Shown: positions 1 through 48,000 of the stretch, one piece after another | Layout: every line of letters starts with the position of its first letter | Position numbering within the stretch: position 1 is the stretch's first letter | Notes under the pieces: model-generated | What the model was told of the DNA's origin: nothing | The model's input: only the letters and a program-made list of their open reading frames with translations | The model's database searches: none | DNA from: Polyodon spathula | Lineage: Eukaryota > Chordata > Actinopteri > Acipenseriformes > Polyodontidae | DNA length: 64,000 nt | Reading direction: 5' to 3' | Assembly: GCF_017654505.1 (NCBI RefSeq) | Contig: NC_054539.1 | Location: forward strand, 71,243,256 to 71,307,255 | Translations under genes and position numbers: made by a program

Positions 1-145
1 TGTAGGCAGCAATAAGATAGACTATCACAAAACAGGGCACATAAATGTGTACATTTGGAGTTGTGGATTATAACTGTATAGATCATAGCTAGCATATGAT
101 TGAACATTTCAATTGATTAAAATCGTTAGCGCCTCTTCCAAGTTA

Positions 146-35830
<35,685 letters not shown>

Positions 35831-35911
35831 TTTTCATCCCCATCATTTCCTTGTTTGGGATTTTGGTCTGCTCCGCTTCTGTTCACTGGTTCGTTGACGT
35901 TTCTAGTGAAT

Positions 35912-35940
35912 TCGCTTGGGATTCTGGGGGCTGTAGTTTA
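35912..35940 (-). promoter_or_regulatory. ZNF143/Staf-type site in the CDK19 promoter
   Basis: On the minus strand the sequence reads ACTACAGCCCCCAGAATCCC followed by AAGCG. It fits the long ZNF143 (Staf) consensus ACTACAnnTCCCAGnnTGC with a G/C-type tail, about 180 bp upstream of the CDK19 start codon. Such sites are common in housekeeping vertebrate promoters. The surrounding 35.85-36.05 kb is locally CpG-rich, as expected for the CDK19 promoter. The transcription start cannot be fixed from sequence. Confidence 0.6.
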
Positions 35941-36534
35941 TTAGGAGCAAGCGCTGTCGTTATTTCCAGTGGAGAGAGCATACCCACAAAACTACAAACA
36001 TCAACTCACTCCGCGGCCGGTGCACATGCGCGAGCTGGGTTTCGTCTAAAAAAATAGCGGCACAGCATCATCGGTTTATGTTATTTTTTTATTTTGAAAC
36101 GAAACATCGAGTATTAATTTAAGTATGTGCGCTATGCAACTAAACACTTGTAATAATAATTTCGACATACTCTAGTGTAGCTAACTTTTGGACACTGGCT
36201 CTGGAATGCCCTGTGATACCTAATCACTTCTCGATATAGTCCCGCCCCGTATTGTTTAATAGTGATGACTGGTTGGGGAAACAGTAAACAGGACTTGTGT
36301 AGTTGGGTTATTACTTTATCAACCAAATTACTCCGTTAAAACTGCAGACTTTTTGTTTTGTTACCTGTTCATAGTGTTTAACATACCTTCCAGTAACATT
36401 CCAATAACAATTCTTTGTATATGAGTGACAGAATCAAAGACCTAGTGCACCACATGCTATACAACTATTGCCTGTACTTAGCAATGTTGCATTCATGTCA
36501 ACAGTTGCTGCTCAAAGGGTTAATAAAATCCAGA

Positions 36535-36680
36535 GTTTTTAACCTATGCCATCAATTTTTAAAGTGGGGGTGCTGAAAGCCACTGAACAAAACTGTAACC
36601 CCTTTATATGATGGAAGCCATGCAGAGCCAAGGGGGTGCTACTGCACCCCCAGCACCCCTAGTTCCAGCGCCCTTGACTG
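36535..36680 (+). repeat. short interspersed repeat with GGGGGTGCT/AGCACCCC ends
   Basis: A GGGGGTGCTGAAAGCC-type start and CAGCACCCCTAGTTCCAGCG end, with an internal GGGGGTGC/GCACCCCC pair. Looks like a small DNA-transposon relic upstream of CDK19. Confidence 0.45.
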
Positions 36681-37029
36681 CAAGTTATCTTTTCCATATC
36701 ATTCCTAAAATTAGTAACCTAAAAGCTAATGCACACAAACTGTACTGTCAACAAACTAATTCGATGGCAAAAAAACAAAGAATCTATAATGGCAGAAAAT
36801 AGTGGGACATTAGGTTTTGTCCCCAAAAGCAAGCAGGGTATCATTCATCAAGCAAAACTGCTTACAATCAATAGATACTGTAGCAGCTGGCCAGCTGCAA
36901 CGAGGGACCCATGTGGAATGGACTGTGTTATGAACTGGGGAAGGGGATGAGAAATCGCTGTTTACAATCATGTATAATGTGTGTCTGTTATGCTCCAAGC
37001 CGTGTGAGTGAGTGAGTGCACCTAGCACA

Positions 37030-37255
37030 CCACCGTGACATCTGACACTATCATTTCTATGACCAGATGCACCTCAACCAGGAGGGCATAAGGCTATTTG
37101 CTAAGGTCCTCAAGGACACTGCCCTGGGCCGAGACCCCACCAGCACCTACGCTGAGACCAGGAGCACACCCAGCCGTGTGTTTGCATGTCTGTACATAAC
37201 ATAGTACATATAGCTAAGTCTCCTATAGAGACAATCCCATATATATATTTATCAT

Positions 37256-37295
<40 letters not shown>

Positions 37296-39960
37296 TAGAC
37301 CCTAATTTAAACATTCAAATATGAAACATAACAAAAACCAAAAATTGCATTATTTAAAATAAGTAGTTGGAATATCGGAATAAGGCCTGTACTCCTCAAC
37401 TTTTGGAACAAAGAGCACAGACCCTGACTTTGTAAATAGTGTAAATAATTCAGAAATAATCATTCTCCACAAAACATGGAATCATGGAGATGTGTCTACA
37501 CACAGTCCTAGCGATCATAGGGAACTGATAGTGCCCTCCCTAAAAAAAAAGCAAGGGGGCATTATCGTCTGGTACAAAGAGAAACTCGCAAACTATACCC
37601 CCCCCCCCAGTTAAGTGAGGGCAGACATACATTTGGATACAAATAAAAACATAAATTATAAACACCAATCTATCTGTTCGCAATTTATATGCCACTCTCA
37701 GACTCCCAATACTACAAAGAGGGTTTTCAAATCCTTGAGTCTGAAGTCATACATTTCCAGAAACTGGGTTCTGTGCTGCTTGTGGAGATCTCAATGCCAG
37801 GATTGGCAAAGAGGTTGACAGCCACCTATTTGGAGACACCCCTTTGTACCACACACAAGTCACCACACAAAGGCACAGCCACGACAGTGTGGTGAATAAG
37901 CATGGGAAGCAGACAGTGCAGCTGTGCAAAGGGCTGGGCCTGTACATCTTTAAGGGGTACATTCACTTACAGCTCAGTGTTAGGTAGTAGTGTGGTAGAC
38001 TATGCCATCACATGGACCCAGAATGTATAAATGCATTTATAGTCATGCCACAAACACTCCTGTCAGACCACAGCCAAATAATGCTGTAACTAAAGAAATA
38101 AGAACAGCCTACCAGGGATCCAAACCCTCCAACCAAACTGTTCAACCTTCATCCCACATACAAGTGGACACAGACCAGCATTGCAGACCACCAGGCAGCA
38201 ATTCTGGCTGTACAAAATTTAAACAACATATTTGAAAAAATTGGCAATAAAATCAAAAACCCAAAAAACAAATGGTTAGACGCAAATGTGCATCAACTAG
38301 AAAGCACCTGAGGCAGCTGTCAAACCAGAAACACATAGAGCCCAGTCATAAGGAACTACGCCTCAGCTAACACCAGGCTCTAAAGCAGTACAACAAACAC
38401 CTCCTCAACAAGAAAAAGGAGCAGTCAATATAGTACAATTAACCAAAACTGATTTTGAGAATTGTGGAAAAAATTAAACACCTCAAACAACAGAAATAAA
38501 TTGATAATCCAAAATGGCAATATTTGGAAAAACTATTTTGAAGAAAACCAAAACCCATTGTACACCCCAATCACTCTGCTAGAGCTCAAAAAGAAACTGC
38601 AGATCCTCAAGCCCAGGAGAGCCTGTGGGCCTGACAGCATCAGCACTGAGATGCTCAAATACAGCAGCCAGCCCTATTTAAACTCTTCAACCTAGTCATG
38701 AGAGCTGGCTGTTTCCCAGGGATCTGGAATCAAGGCTTCATTACCCCCATATATAAAAGTGGAGACAAATTAGTCCCCAACATCTACCAAGGTAACTGTG
38801 TGAGCAGTAATCTGGGGAAGGTGTTCTGCAGTATCATTAATGCCCGGATACTGGCCTTCCTTACTGAACACAGTGTCCTGAGTAAGAGTCAGATTGGATT
38901 CCTACCAAAACACCGCACTTCTGACCATATTTACACCCTACACCCTACACACCCTAATAAATAAACATCAAACTAATAAAGGAAAAATATTCGCCTGCTT
39001 CAAAGTGGTGTCGGGGGTAAAGTCTATGACATCATAAAATCAATGTACTCAGAAAATAAGTGCAGTGTTAAAATTGGTAACAAAAGAACAGAATTCTTTA
39101 CAAGGGGCGTGGGGTGAGACAGGGCTGCAGTCTGAGCCCAACACTGTTCAATATCTATTTTACCAAGTTGGCCACAGTGCTGTCGCAGTCTGCTGCCCCT
39201 GGCCTCACTCTGCATCACAAAGAAATGAAATTCCTGCTCTACGCAGATGACCTAGTCCTGCTGTCCCCCACAGAGCAGGGGCTGCAGCAGAGCCTGCCAC
39301 TGCTAGAGCAGCACTGTCAGACCTGGGCACTGACAGTAAATCTGGTCCAGATTATGGTCTTCCAGAAGAAAGCCAGATCACAGGAATATAGGTACCACTT
39401 CACTCTAGGAACCACCATCCTGGAACACACCATTAGCTAAATTTACCAGTCAGCGTGTCAGGGAGCTTCAACATGTCAATAAATGCATTGAGGGAAAAAG
39501 TATGAAGAGCCTACTATGCCATAAAGAAAACATTTTACAAATGTAACCTCCCAATAAAGATCTGGCTAAAAATCTTTAAGTGTTATCCAACCAATCATTC
39601 TTTATGACAGTGAAATATGGGAGCCACTTTCAAAATGTAATTACAAAACATGGGATAAAAGTCAAATTGAAACTTTCCATTTAGAATTTTGTAAAAACAT
39701 TTTATATATACATAGAAACTCCCCCAACAATGTGGTCACTTCCCCTTACTGCTACCCATTGAAAAAAGAACAGCCAAATTCTGGTCCATTTGAGCCAGGC
39801 TGACCCACACTCTTACCAGCACAAAGCATTGCAGAGCAATCAGCTCTGCTCTGAGAGAGACCCCCTGAGACAACTAGCAAAGAAACACCACACTAAAAAA
39901 AACAAATAAACAAATAAATAAATAAATAAATAAAGGAGACGACAGTGGCTGTTCTCCACC
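37030..39960 (+). pseudogene. decayed LINE (APE endonuclease and reverse transcriptase)
   Basis: Pieces appear in order on the plus strand: HLNQEGIRLFAKVLKDTALG (37060-37140, ORF1-like), an endonuclease-like region (37360-37990: GIIVWYKE, PYYKEGFQILESE with frame changes, DLNARIGKE remnants), then RT pieces LKPRRACGPDSISTEML (about 38610), WNQGFITPIYKSGDK (about 38720), QIGFLPKHRTSDHIYTL (about 38890), MRQGCSLSPTLFNIYFTKLA (39114) and LLYADDLVLLSPTEQGLQQS (about 39235). Many stops and frameshifts separate them, and the catalytic YADD is intact. Sequence to about 39960 continues the C-terminal part. Clade not assigned; it is not the CR1 family at 5-6.6 kb. Confidence 0.8.
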
Positions 39961-40324
39961 AGTTTTCCTTTAACAAAACAAGTTTCTGGAAGAGGTCAGC
40001 TGACATCTCTGGGACCTGAAAATTATCCCAGCAAATGAAAACAGATGCTCAACAGGAGCAAATGATGAAGAATGGTATTTAAAGCATACAAAGAGTTTCT
40101 TTATGAAAGGGTATTGTTTTAAAGTGGCCAGATTCTTCCTAGGGTCTTCAAAAAAAATGAAGGACTGCCAACTCAGCTTTGTTGTTGCTTGTTGTTGACG
40201 GAGTCATTATCTGGGAAACATTTTTGTTATCACTAAAAACAAAGAAGTCTTCCTCTTCATCAGGTCACCAGATACAAGCCCCAGCTTTTTATCGGGTCTC
40301 CCACAAGCATGGAATCTATTTTAC

Positions 40325-40665
40325 CCCTTCTCCACTGGCACATCCGACCCGTGAATGCTTAGTACGGTACGGGTACCGGTGGTTCTCCACTGGCTTTTTA
40401 TCGAGCCGAGCGAGAACCAAACCATGAAACTCCGGCCAGGGGCAGGGTTAAGGGACTTCGTCATCACGTTGCATCAGTCAGTACACTACAGAAAGAAAAA
40501 CAACAAACAACATGGCAGGCAGTGAGTATGATGAGAGAAAAGGACAGTCTTGGGACGCTGAGGAAGTGCAGACTGAAGTGTTCATGAAGATTTGGAGTCA
40601 GAAATTAGAAAGTTTATGCCCGAATTTCTGACGATTTGAAGCAAATGGACATAAACCACAGGTAT
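40325..40665 (+). pseudogene. PIF-Harbinger-type fragment with Myb-like exon
   Basis: The lead sequence CTTCTCCACTGGC and GTTCTCCACTGGC with GAGCCGAGCGAGAACC is typical of Harbinger ends. An ORF from ATG 40512 gives MAGSEYDERKGQSWDAEEVQ then TEVFMKIWSQK, the start of a trihelix/Myb-like DNA-binding domain. A one-base shift is then needed to read KVYARISDDLKQMDINHRY, ending at a consensus donor (CACAG/gtatgg, 40661). It therefore looks like a first exon with one frameshift. No transposase DDE part follows. Confidence 0.6.
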
Positions 40666-40669
40666 GGTA

Positions 40670-41026
40670 CACTTAACTCACACAGTCAAGAACACCAAAT
40701 TCTGCCAAATTTCTCATCCTTTGTCTAGAAAAATGATGTGGCAGCCAGCACATCTTTAAAAAAAATGCAACATTACATTGGATAGGGGAGAGGCGGACGG
40801 AGAGGAGGGGAATTACCGAGGTAGGATAATGATTGGATTCATGTTGGCCCATATGGTTATATGGTTGGCTGCCAACATCCGCCCAACATCATTGAGCTGT
40901 CTGGTTGGCTTTTGTTGTTAGAAGGAAATGAAAAGTATCTTTATTTTGAACACTACTTTCATTCCCTTCGGCTGTTTTTTTTTTTTTTTTTTTTTTTTAA
41001 CGTTGAACACAATTATAGATACAACC

Positions 41027-41081
<55 letters not shown>

Positions 41082-41680
41082 CTACTATATTTTTTCTTAC
41101 CTGATGTGCTGACAAGTAACAGTTTTATTTGGGCTGCTGGCGGGAATTCCTGACTGGACAAGTTATGTCTACTAGACAAGTTAAGTCTACTTTTTCCAGA
41201 TACAAACATATGGAAACAAAGTACATATTTTTGTTTGCAAAACTCTTGTTGCGTTCTCACAGCAAAAAGGTCGTTAGCATCTGAAATCCTGCAACGAACA
41301 GCAGCAGTGTATTTTTGAGTATTGTATTATGAAATTAAATACTAAGGCGGCATGTGTATTTTTTTTTTTGTGCAAACTGCTTATACATTAACATTACAAA
41401 TTACAAAGCTAATGAAAATACGTATTTTCAATGTCATGGATTTTTAAACCTGTCTATGATAAAAACGAACTCCAGTGCTGAAGTTAATTCCACACTAGTG
41501 TTATGAATAGATGGAAGCAAACGAATATGCGTCTAGCTTTTTTTTTTTTTTTTTTTTTTAATTTAGGCGGCACTTGTTATATAAATACCAGTCCACGCCA
41601 TCTCTTTACAGCCTTGCCTTTTCAGACCAATGTAAGAGAGGAACCCTTCAAAAAATGATTCGTTTCGGAGGTTTACGAAA
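40670..41680 (+). other. intergenic stretch before the AMD1 promoter
   Basis: Apart from the Harbinger piece, homopolymers and the AAT array, no gene or recognised element is seen. 41560-41680 becomes less AT-rich towards the promoter. Confidence 0.6.
41028..41080 (+). repeat. (AAT)n microsatellite
   Basis: About 17 AAT copies, shortly after a poly(T) tract at 40976-40998; some 650 bp upstream of the AMD1 promoter. Confidence 0.9.
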
Positions 41681-41681
41681 T

Positions 41682-41728
41682 CCAATAGGATGAAGCTAGC
41701 TCATGACGTAACACAGTAGATTATATAT
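41682..41728 (+). promoter_or_regulatory. AMD1 core promoter: CCAAT, CRE-like and TATA boxes
   Basis: CCAAT is at 41682-41686, a CRE-like TGACGTAA at 41704-41711 and TATATAT at 41722-41728, in the usual order and spacing. A TATA box here predicts initiation near 41750-41755. That leaves only about 10-14 bases before the MAGDIS upstream ORF, the short cap-to-uORF distance known for mammalian AMD1. A GC-rich TGCGCTGCGCA stretch (41728-41738) resembles an NRF1 half-match. Confidence 0.7.
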
Positions 41729-41763
41729 GCGCTGCGCAATAGCGCTATGTGTTTCTACACAGT

Positions 41764-41784
41764 ATGGCCGGCGATATTAGCTAG
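41764..41784 (+). CDS. AMD1 upstream ORF encoding MAGDIS
   Basis: ATG GCC GGC GAT ATT AGC TAG encodes exactly the hexapeptide MAGDIS. In mammals this uORF is the polyamine-sensing element of AdoMetDC mRNA: the nascent peptide stalls the terminating ribosome when polyamines are high and blocks access to the main ORF. It lies about 35-40 nt downstream of the TATA box and 174 nt before the AMD1 start codon. Its initiation context (A at -3, G at +4) is strong; in mammals a cap-proximal position rather than context allows bypass. The function here is inferred from peptide identity and position. Confidence 0.93.
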   Translation: MAGDIS

Positions 41785-41794
41785 CGCTCGCTCA

Positions 41795-41812
41795 ATGGTA
41801 TTCTCTGAATAA
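41795..41812 (+). CDS. second short upstream ORF in the AMD1 leader
   Basis: ATG GTA TTC TCT GAA TAA encodes MVFSE, ten bases after the MAGDIS stop. Its start context is weaker (T at -3). It could be passed by scanning ribosomes or act with MAGDIS; I know of no described counterpart. It may be chance. Confidence 0.35.
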   Translation: MVFSE

Positions 41813-41958
41813 GGGAAGACGGTGAAATTAAGAAAAAGACAACCGGACTGTTAAAGGACTGAAGTAAAATAATTAAGTTATCAATTTTAAGTAACGATTA
41901 ATTAAAGTAAACAGAGCCCAACCTATTAATTTCTGTGGTTGGTAGTTCTTGTCTCACG

Positions 41959-42068
41959 ATGGAAGAAAACGGTGCACACTTCTTTGAAGGGACCGAGAAG
42001 CTGCTGGAGGTGTGGTTTTCCCGGCAAGATGAGACCAAAGGAACAGGGGACCTCCGTGACATCCCAAG
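41959..42068 (+). CDS. AMD1: AMD1 coding exon 1
   Basis: Encodes [20 protein letters not shown] and on to GDLRDIP plus AG of an Arg codon; donor gttggt. It belongs to the beta chain of the mature enzyme. Confidence 0.96.
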
Positions 42069-45000
42069 GTTGGTGTGCCATGAATGAAGGACGTGAAGTA
42101 CAAATATATCTTGTCTACCCGCTTTTTCATCATCGTGGTTCCATGCCCTTGTCCAGGCAGTGTAAATAACTGACAGTTGCCACAGAGGTCTTTGAACGTC
42201 TTTTCCCATATTTTGTGACAGTTGTGGCAGTAGTTGTAATTTGTAAAATTAGGCCGGAGTGACTTGGTTTTCTTCTGTGGTGCGTGTGTGGTGAGTACTA
42301 CTAAAAACTACACAGAAAGGGTTTGCATACACCCGCCATGGCACAGCATTCCCTCATTTCACACTATGAGCTGGGGATAAGCTGGTGTATTAAAACTGTT
42401 ATCGGCCCTTCGATCTGCCATTTCTGTTTTTTATTTCTTGTTTTATTTCTTCGACCTGGAGAGCTAGTCATGGCAGTACTAGCAGTAGCGCACGTTCGAT
42501 AGTTAGCATGAATGTATATATTGTTTTCGTTGGTATTATTATTACAGCTGACTGTCTGTTTTCAGTAATGAATGGATTTAGAAATGTATGGAGGTGTCCC
42601 ACGTTGGGAATTCCTGCGTCATTGCTTTTATATTTGTGCTGTGGCGCAAGCAGGCTGACATGTGGCTGATGCAGACGGGTCTACTTCTTGAGTGAATGAC
42701 AGAATGAAGGCCACTAGAGAGCACTGTGGCAAGGAGTAGTAGGTTCACGAAGTGCCGCAGTGGTACTTAGTCAGACCGGAAGATTTACTAGCACTGCAGA
42801 GTAATAGATTCTCATGAGTGTAGGCATTGAATATTGTAGCCCTCGATTGCATCTGCATTTATCTGCTGGTATTTTATATTTATTTAACGGATAATGACAT
42901 TTTTATAAGCTTTTTTTTCTACTTTAACCAGCTTTTAAAGTAATCGTACAACCTCTATCTTCCTAAATGCAAAGTAAACTTGTAAGGGGATGTTATCACT
43001 GCGTTAAATAGGAAGTTATAACCGTGGCAGATGGTAAAACCGTTAATATAATCTTGAATGATAGGTGCTATGCAACCACATGTCCGTTAGCTGTGGTGCT
43101 GCCTGTATAGTATAATGTAGATCTGTGCACACAAGTCTTTACGGAGCAACCTCACTATGTATCATTTAGTGCAGTCCTTGACTTCTAAACCTCACTAGTA
43201 GATTGCAATATAAGATCGGTATTATACACTAACGATGTACACGCCTGTCTTTACTGATTTTAGGTTAGATTCGTGAGGCGAAGTAACTCGTGATGATCAA
43301 GGCACTATTGGTTTCCTATTTTCAGCTTATCTATTTTGTATTAATGTTTTTATTCTATTTTGGTGTCTAGTATGTAATACCAGAATTTCACATTTAAACC
43401 ACGACGATGAATAAATTAGTAGCATAAGTAAACGCGGGCAAAAATTAATAAGACACTGGCGCATGCAAATTACAAAATATTGCAACATTCAACAGTGCAG
43501 AATTTATCACAACAGTGATATTGTGGTGATATGGTGCACCACTCGTCACCGTGGCAGCGCATAGGACCCGTTTGTTGTATTTCAAACAGTCTGAAACCTC
43601 TGTTTTACAGCCCATTTATATATTTAACAATGCTTGTAAGTATTAACCGTGTTTTAAACGCAAAATCGAAACGTGAAGCCACAAGGAATTCTGCTCCAGA
43701 TTCATTTATGTCATTTTAAAGCTTTAAATGAACACTACCGTACTAAATATAATTGACTGTAAAGTATTCTGGGTTGTGAATGAGAGAAGTATTGCAGCCA
43801 ACCTGTTAAGAACTTAATTTCAATGCAGGCTGTATTTGAATGACTTAGTAAGATGGTTTTAAGCAGTGTGTTTATTATTGTGCTTCAAGTCAGTGTTTCA
43901 TAGACGTGGTGGTAAATTGTAGTTGTAAAATGACTGCCTAATTAATCTCCTCCTCAAAGGCCAGATCATTGTATAGTTATACTTTGTTGCCTAGCATCCG
44001 TTCTAATCTCCTGTTGTCCTTGGAACATACAAATGCAGGAGTCACCTGAGAACAGCTTTCTTGACAATGGACCAGAACTAAAACAAACAAGCTGCCCTGC
44101 CAAACCCTCTAGAGGCATTGCATTAGTGTTCAGGTACAGGTGTAGGAAAAGTGGTTTTCTTATCATTTCCTTGTTGGTAATCTGTTTTAAAATCAACACG
44201 TCTGCATTACTGCAGACTAGGAATATCAGCGACGCATAGCAGGTAGGGATGCTTTTCACATGGAGAGCAGGCATTTCAGCAACTGTATCCATCAAGGCCA
44301 TGCTTGATTGGCCTGCTTTCCTGGAAGTCACCAGTAGATCTCCTCAAGGACTCTCCCCCAAGGCCTGGTGTAGTGTGCTGTTGGGAATTGGTGTCGTAGC
44401 CAATCAAGAAATTCAAGCACCAAGTTACTTGAATGGCCACGTCATGTCCAGCAGTCTTTTGTACCAAAATAAAACGATTTCACTTCCTGTGTCCACCGTA
44501 CAGGTCATCCAACGAATTTCGATTCAAAGGCACTTTTGCCTGCAGGAACACACAAGCAGCAGCCCCCACCACCACCACCACCACCACCGCTCTTGAAACC
44601 TCCTTGTCACACTGTCCCTGTAAGACGAATGGTTAAGATCCTCTTATTGCCCTTCCACAGTTTTAGTTATTGATATGCCTGTTAACTAAAACTTCTTGGA
44701 CAAGGTTTGAAGATGCTCAGAATTTGTAATAAATTCTTTACATTTACATAGCTTTTATGATTGATCGTTTTGTTAGATTAGCAAAATAGAAACAAAGGAT
44801 TACCTTGGGTTTAAAGTAACAGTTCTTGTAAATATTGCTTCCGAGTCTGAAGGTTTAATGTTTATGTAGCTCAGGAGTTCGGAAGATTCAAAAGCTCATT
44901 CAGGTGTGGCCAATTTGTGGTGCCCAGGACAACAAGATCTGTAGGACAACACGGCCACAACAGCTTGCACGCCCGCTGTGTTGTGGTGTCCTGACCTTGT

Positions 45001-48000
45001 GACAATAGTCTTGATTGACATCTCGCTGTAGTCGTCTGGTTCCCCCTTTACCCCGGAACGCAAAATTGTCACTTCTTGGCGCGTTGATGTCAAGTAAAAA
45101 AAAAAAAAAAAAAAAAACTTAAAGATTTGAAATAACTATAAAAACCTTCCTATATGTGTTTCAATTTATTTTTCTGACTTTAAATAACTATCAAAAAAAA
45201 AAACATGCATAGTTGTGTATCTGGGAGGTGCTGCATATTCTGTGTAACATTGTTGCCAGGTAATTCACTCCCATTGGCTCTAACAACACAAAAGTTTAAG
45301 ATGCTTTGTTGGGATGAAGATTATTAATGAATTGTCAATTTTTTTTTTGTTTTGTTTTTAAAGCCAGTAAGCATAAACATTTAACATCCCCAATGTGTGT
45401 GGTATTCATTTAATTTTTAGTTTTTAGTACCTGTAAAGAGTGAGTGTGTGGTAAGGAGAAGAGTGAAGAAAGGCGAGTCAGGTGCTTAAGACGTTGTGTG
45501 TAGTACTGTCTAAAAATATTAAAATAGCCACAATTAAAAATTAAGTCAGTTTCACAAAACGACAACTGATACCAACTAAAAGGAACAAAAATAAAACTGA
45601 ATATCTGACAACTGGATACTACAAATAAAATACTAAAACAGCATGGTGTTTAAAATGGCAAACTGGTTTGTAGTGCAGATCAATATAAACTGGAAGATAT
45701 GACAAGACATCTTGATGTCTTCAGTATCTTCCATGACAGAAGGTATTTTGAGAGGTGTTTGCTTTGATTTTGGTTGCACAGTGATACGTGGGTAGCACAG
45801 GTGTAGTGATTTGCTTTTGTTCCGAAGTAGTGACTTTGTGCTTGATATTGTATCTAGGGGGGCAGTGTTAGAAGGTTAGACGGTTCATTCGCTGGCCAGG
45901 AATTCAAAGGTAGTGCTAAACCTTCGAAGGTTCGTCAGCTGGCATTCGCACACTGTGTTTTTTCTTTTTTTCTTTTTCTGTTAACAGAAACCATTGACAG
46001 TGTGAATACTGTAAATCACATATTAAATGTCACTCCCATGCATTGGAGCTTTTGATTTGTATAATGCATACTACGTAAACAAAAGCTCTTGTATTAAAAT
46101 TCACTACCAAATCATTATACGTAGCAACTCTACATGGCGCTGCTGCCATGTGTGGAGCAGGATATAGTATCCAGCTTGTGTTATCCAGAGACAAACCTTC
46201 AATTTCTTAATTTTCCATCTCGACAGCAAAGCGCTGTATAGTGTAAGCTGTATTGAGAGAAATATCTCAAAACCCCCCTCCTGTTGAATGCAAACTGTGC
46301 AAGTGACTCATATCATGGAGGCATAAGCAGTCTGTGGGGTAACTTGACAAGTGTAAAGTTCATATTATTAGTATTAATATTTTTAGTAGTAGTAAAATGT
46401 GACTGTGACCAATAACCTGCCTGGAATGGAGACTGTTAAATAAAGCTTTGTTTTGTCCAAGTCAGCTGCAGTTGGTGCTGGTGCAATGCAAGCTTACTGT
46501 ATATATCACAAGCAGTATCAATTACATGTAAATAAAATAATTTGTATTTTTATTTAAATTATAAAAACAATGTTATTGTTCTATATAATGTATTTTTAAA
46601 ATACATGTGACTGTTTTATTCAATTTATATGGATTACCTGTAATATAATAGGTATTTTCAATAAACTATTAACAAGTAGCTATGGTTACGTCAGCAGTAA
46701 ATTATGCAAATTAGTGCCATCGAAGGTTCAAACCTTCCTTCGGGAATGTGTTCCGAACCTTCGAAGGTCAAAATGTACTGTTCGTTGTAGCCCTAATTGT
46801 AACTGCTTAGAACACTGATGGATCAATCAGCATGCAGCATTCGAACAATCAGTTTTATAGTTATTAGTATTGTACTATTAAGTGAAATAAATAAATCCTA
46901 GAAATAAACAAAATACAAAAACATTTGTCTGCAGTATGTGATGGAGCCTACTGTAAATATTGCTTGCATTTTGGTAGAAAAACACATGTTCTTTATAAAC
47001 CTGGGGTTCAGCAGTTACATAACTGAAAGAGCGTCATTAAAATCAGAATTCCACAATGCAGCAGTAATAGTTGGCAATGAATGTGTGTCTGTAATGCAAC
47101 AAACTAAAACACCTGTACATCAGAAGTTGAATTGAGCTTATAAAGAAAGAGTGGAAAAAAACAGGCAGAAGCTGTTTTATTTATGAATAACTCCCAAGTG
47201 TTGCTTATTATAGTTGTACACTTAATATGTTATTCAATGTACTAGCAAATGAGTTCCAGACTGCACTGAAAGGAAGGTTTCCTATAAAGGTATGTTATAA
47301 ATTTGCTGAGGTGAGGTCGGGTCACAGTGAACCCTTTGTGTATCTTGAAGAATTTAGTGAACCAGTCAAGCTATAAGGCTAAATCTGCCCCTGTTAATCA
47401 CCAATTGATTGATTTGTGTTCACTGTTAAATTAAACTAAAATCCTACAAGTTATATTCTACTTTTTTGTGTGTGTTTTGTGCGACGGGGAGGGGGCAAGT
47501 ATTTTTAAGGAGAGCTAGATTTTTTCTATCATTTTGTCCCTTGGACAACAAGTTCTTTTTAGAAATTAGCCACCCCTGGTCATTTCTACAGGGCCCAAGT
47601 CTGCACTTCAGTCAAGGTTTGGGAATCGGTATGATTCTCTGGTGTATTTTACTTTAGGCAGTAGGCAAAGTCCACACGGAGAACACAGGTGTGCCATTAA
47701 GACCTCTAATGATGTATATGTAGCTAGGCAGAGTACAGTAACAGCCAGGATATTCAGTAAAGAACATATTACATTTGTATTGTGTATTTGATACAGTATT
47801 ATGGTGTTGCGCGTCAGTTGATTATGAACACTAGTGTTGTAAATCCAACCCTGATGCTGACATAGATTGTCGTGCAAATTCTAACAACAATTATTATTAT
47901 TATAGCTACATAAATCAAAATCTTACCTTAGTACCATGATGAATGTTTAATCTTAAGAAAAAAATGTAATAACTTGTATGCTGTGATTAATTACTACAGT

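Noticed and set aside
41741..41763. A 5'-TOP motif at the AMD1 cap site
   Set aside because: The transcription start is not known to the base and the local sequence (GTTTCTACACAG) has no clear C plus pyrimidine tract.
41898..42209. 103-codon open frame antisense to AMD1 exon 1
   Set aside because: It overlaps a clearly coding exon on the other strand and has no known motif; a shadow frame.
44896..45093. GC-balanced open frame in AMD1 intron 1 as a hidden exon
   Set aside because: Minus strand, no motif and no supporting splice sites; probably chance.
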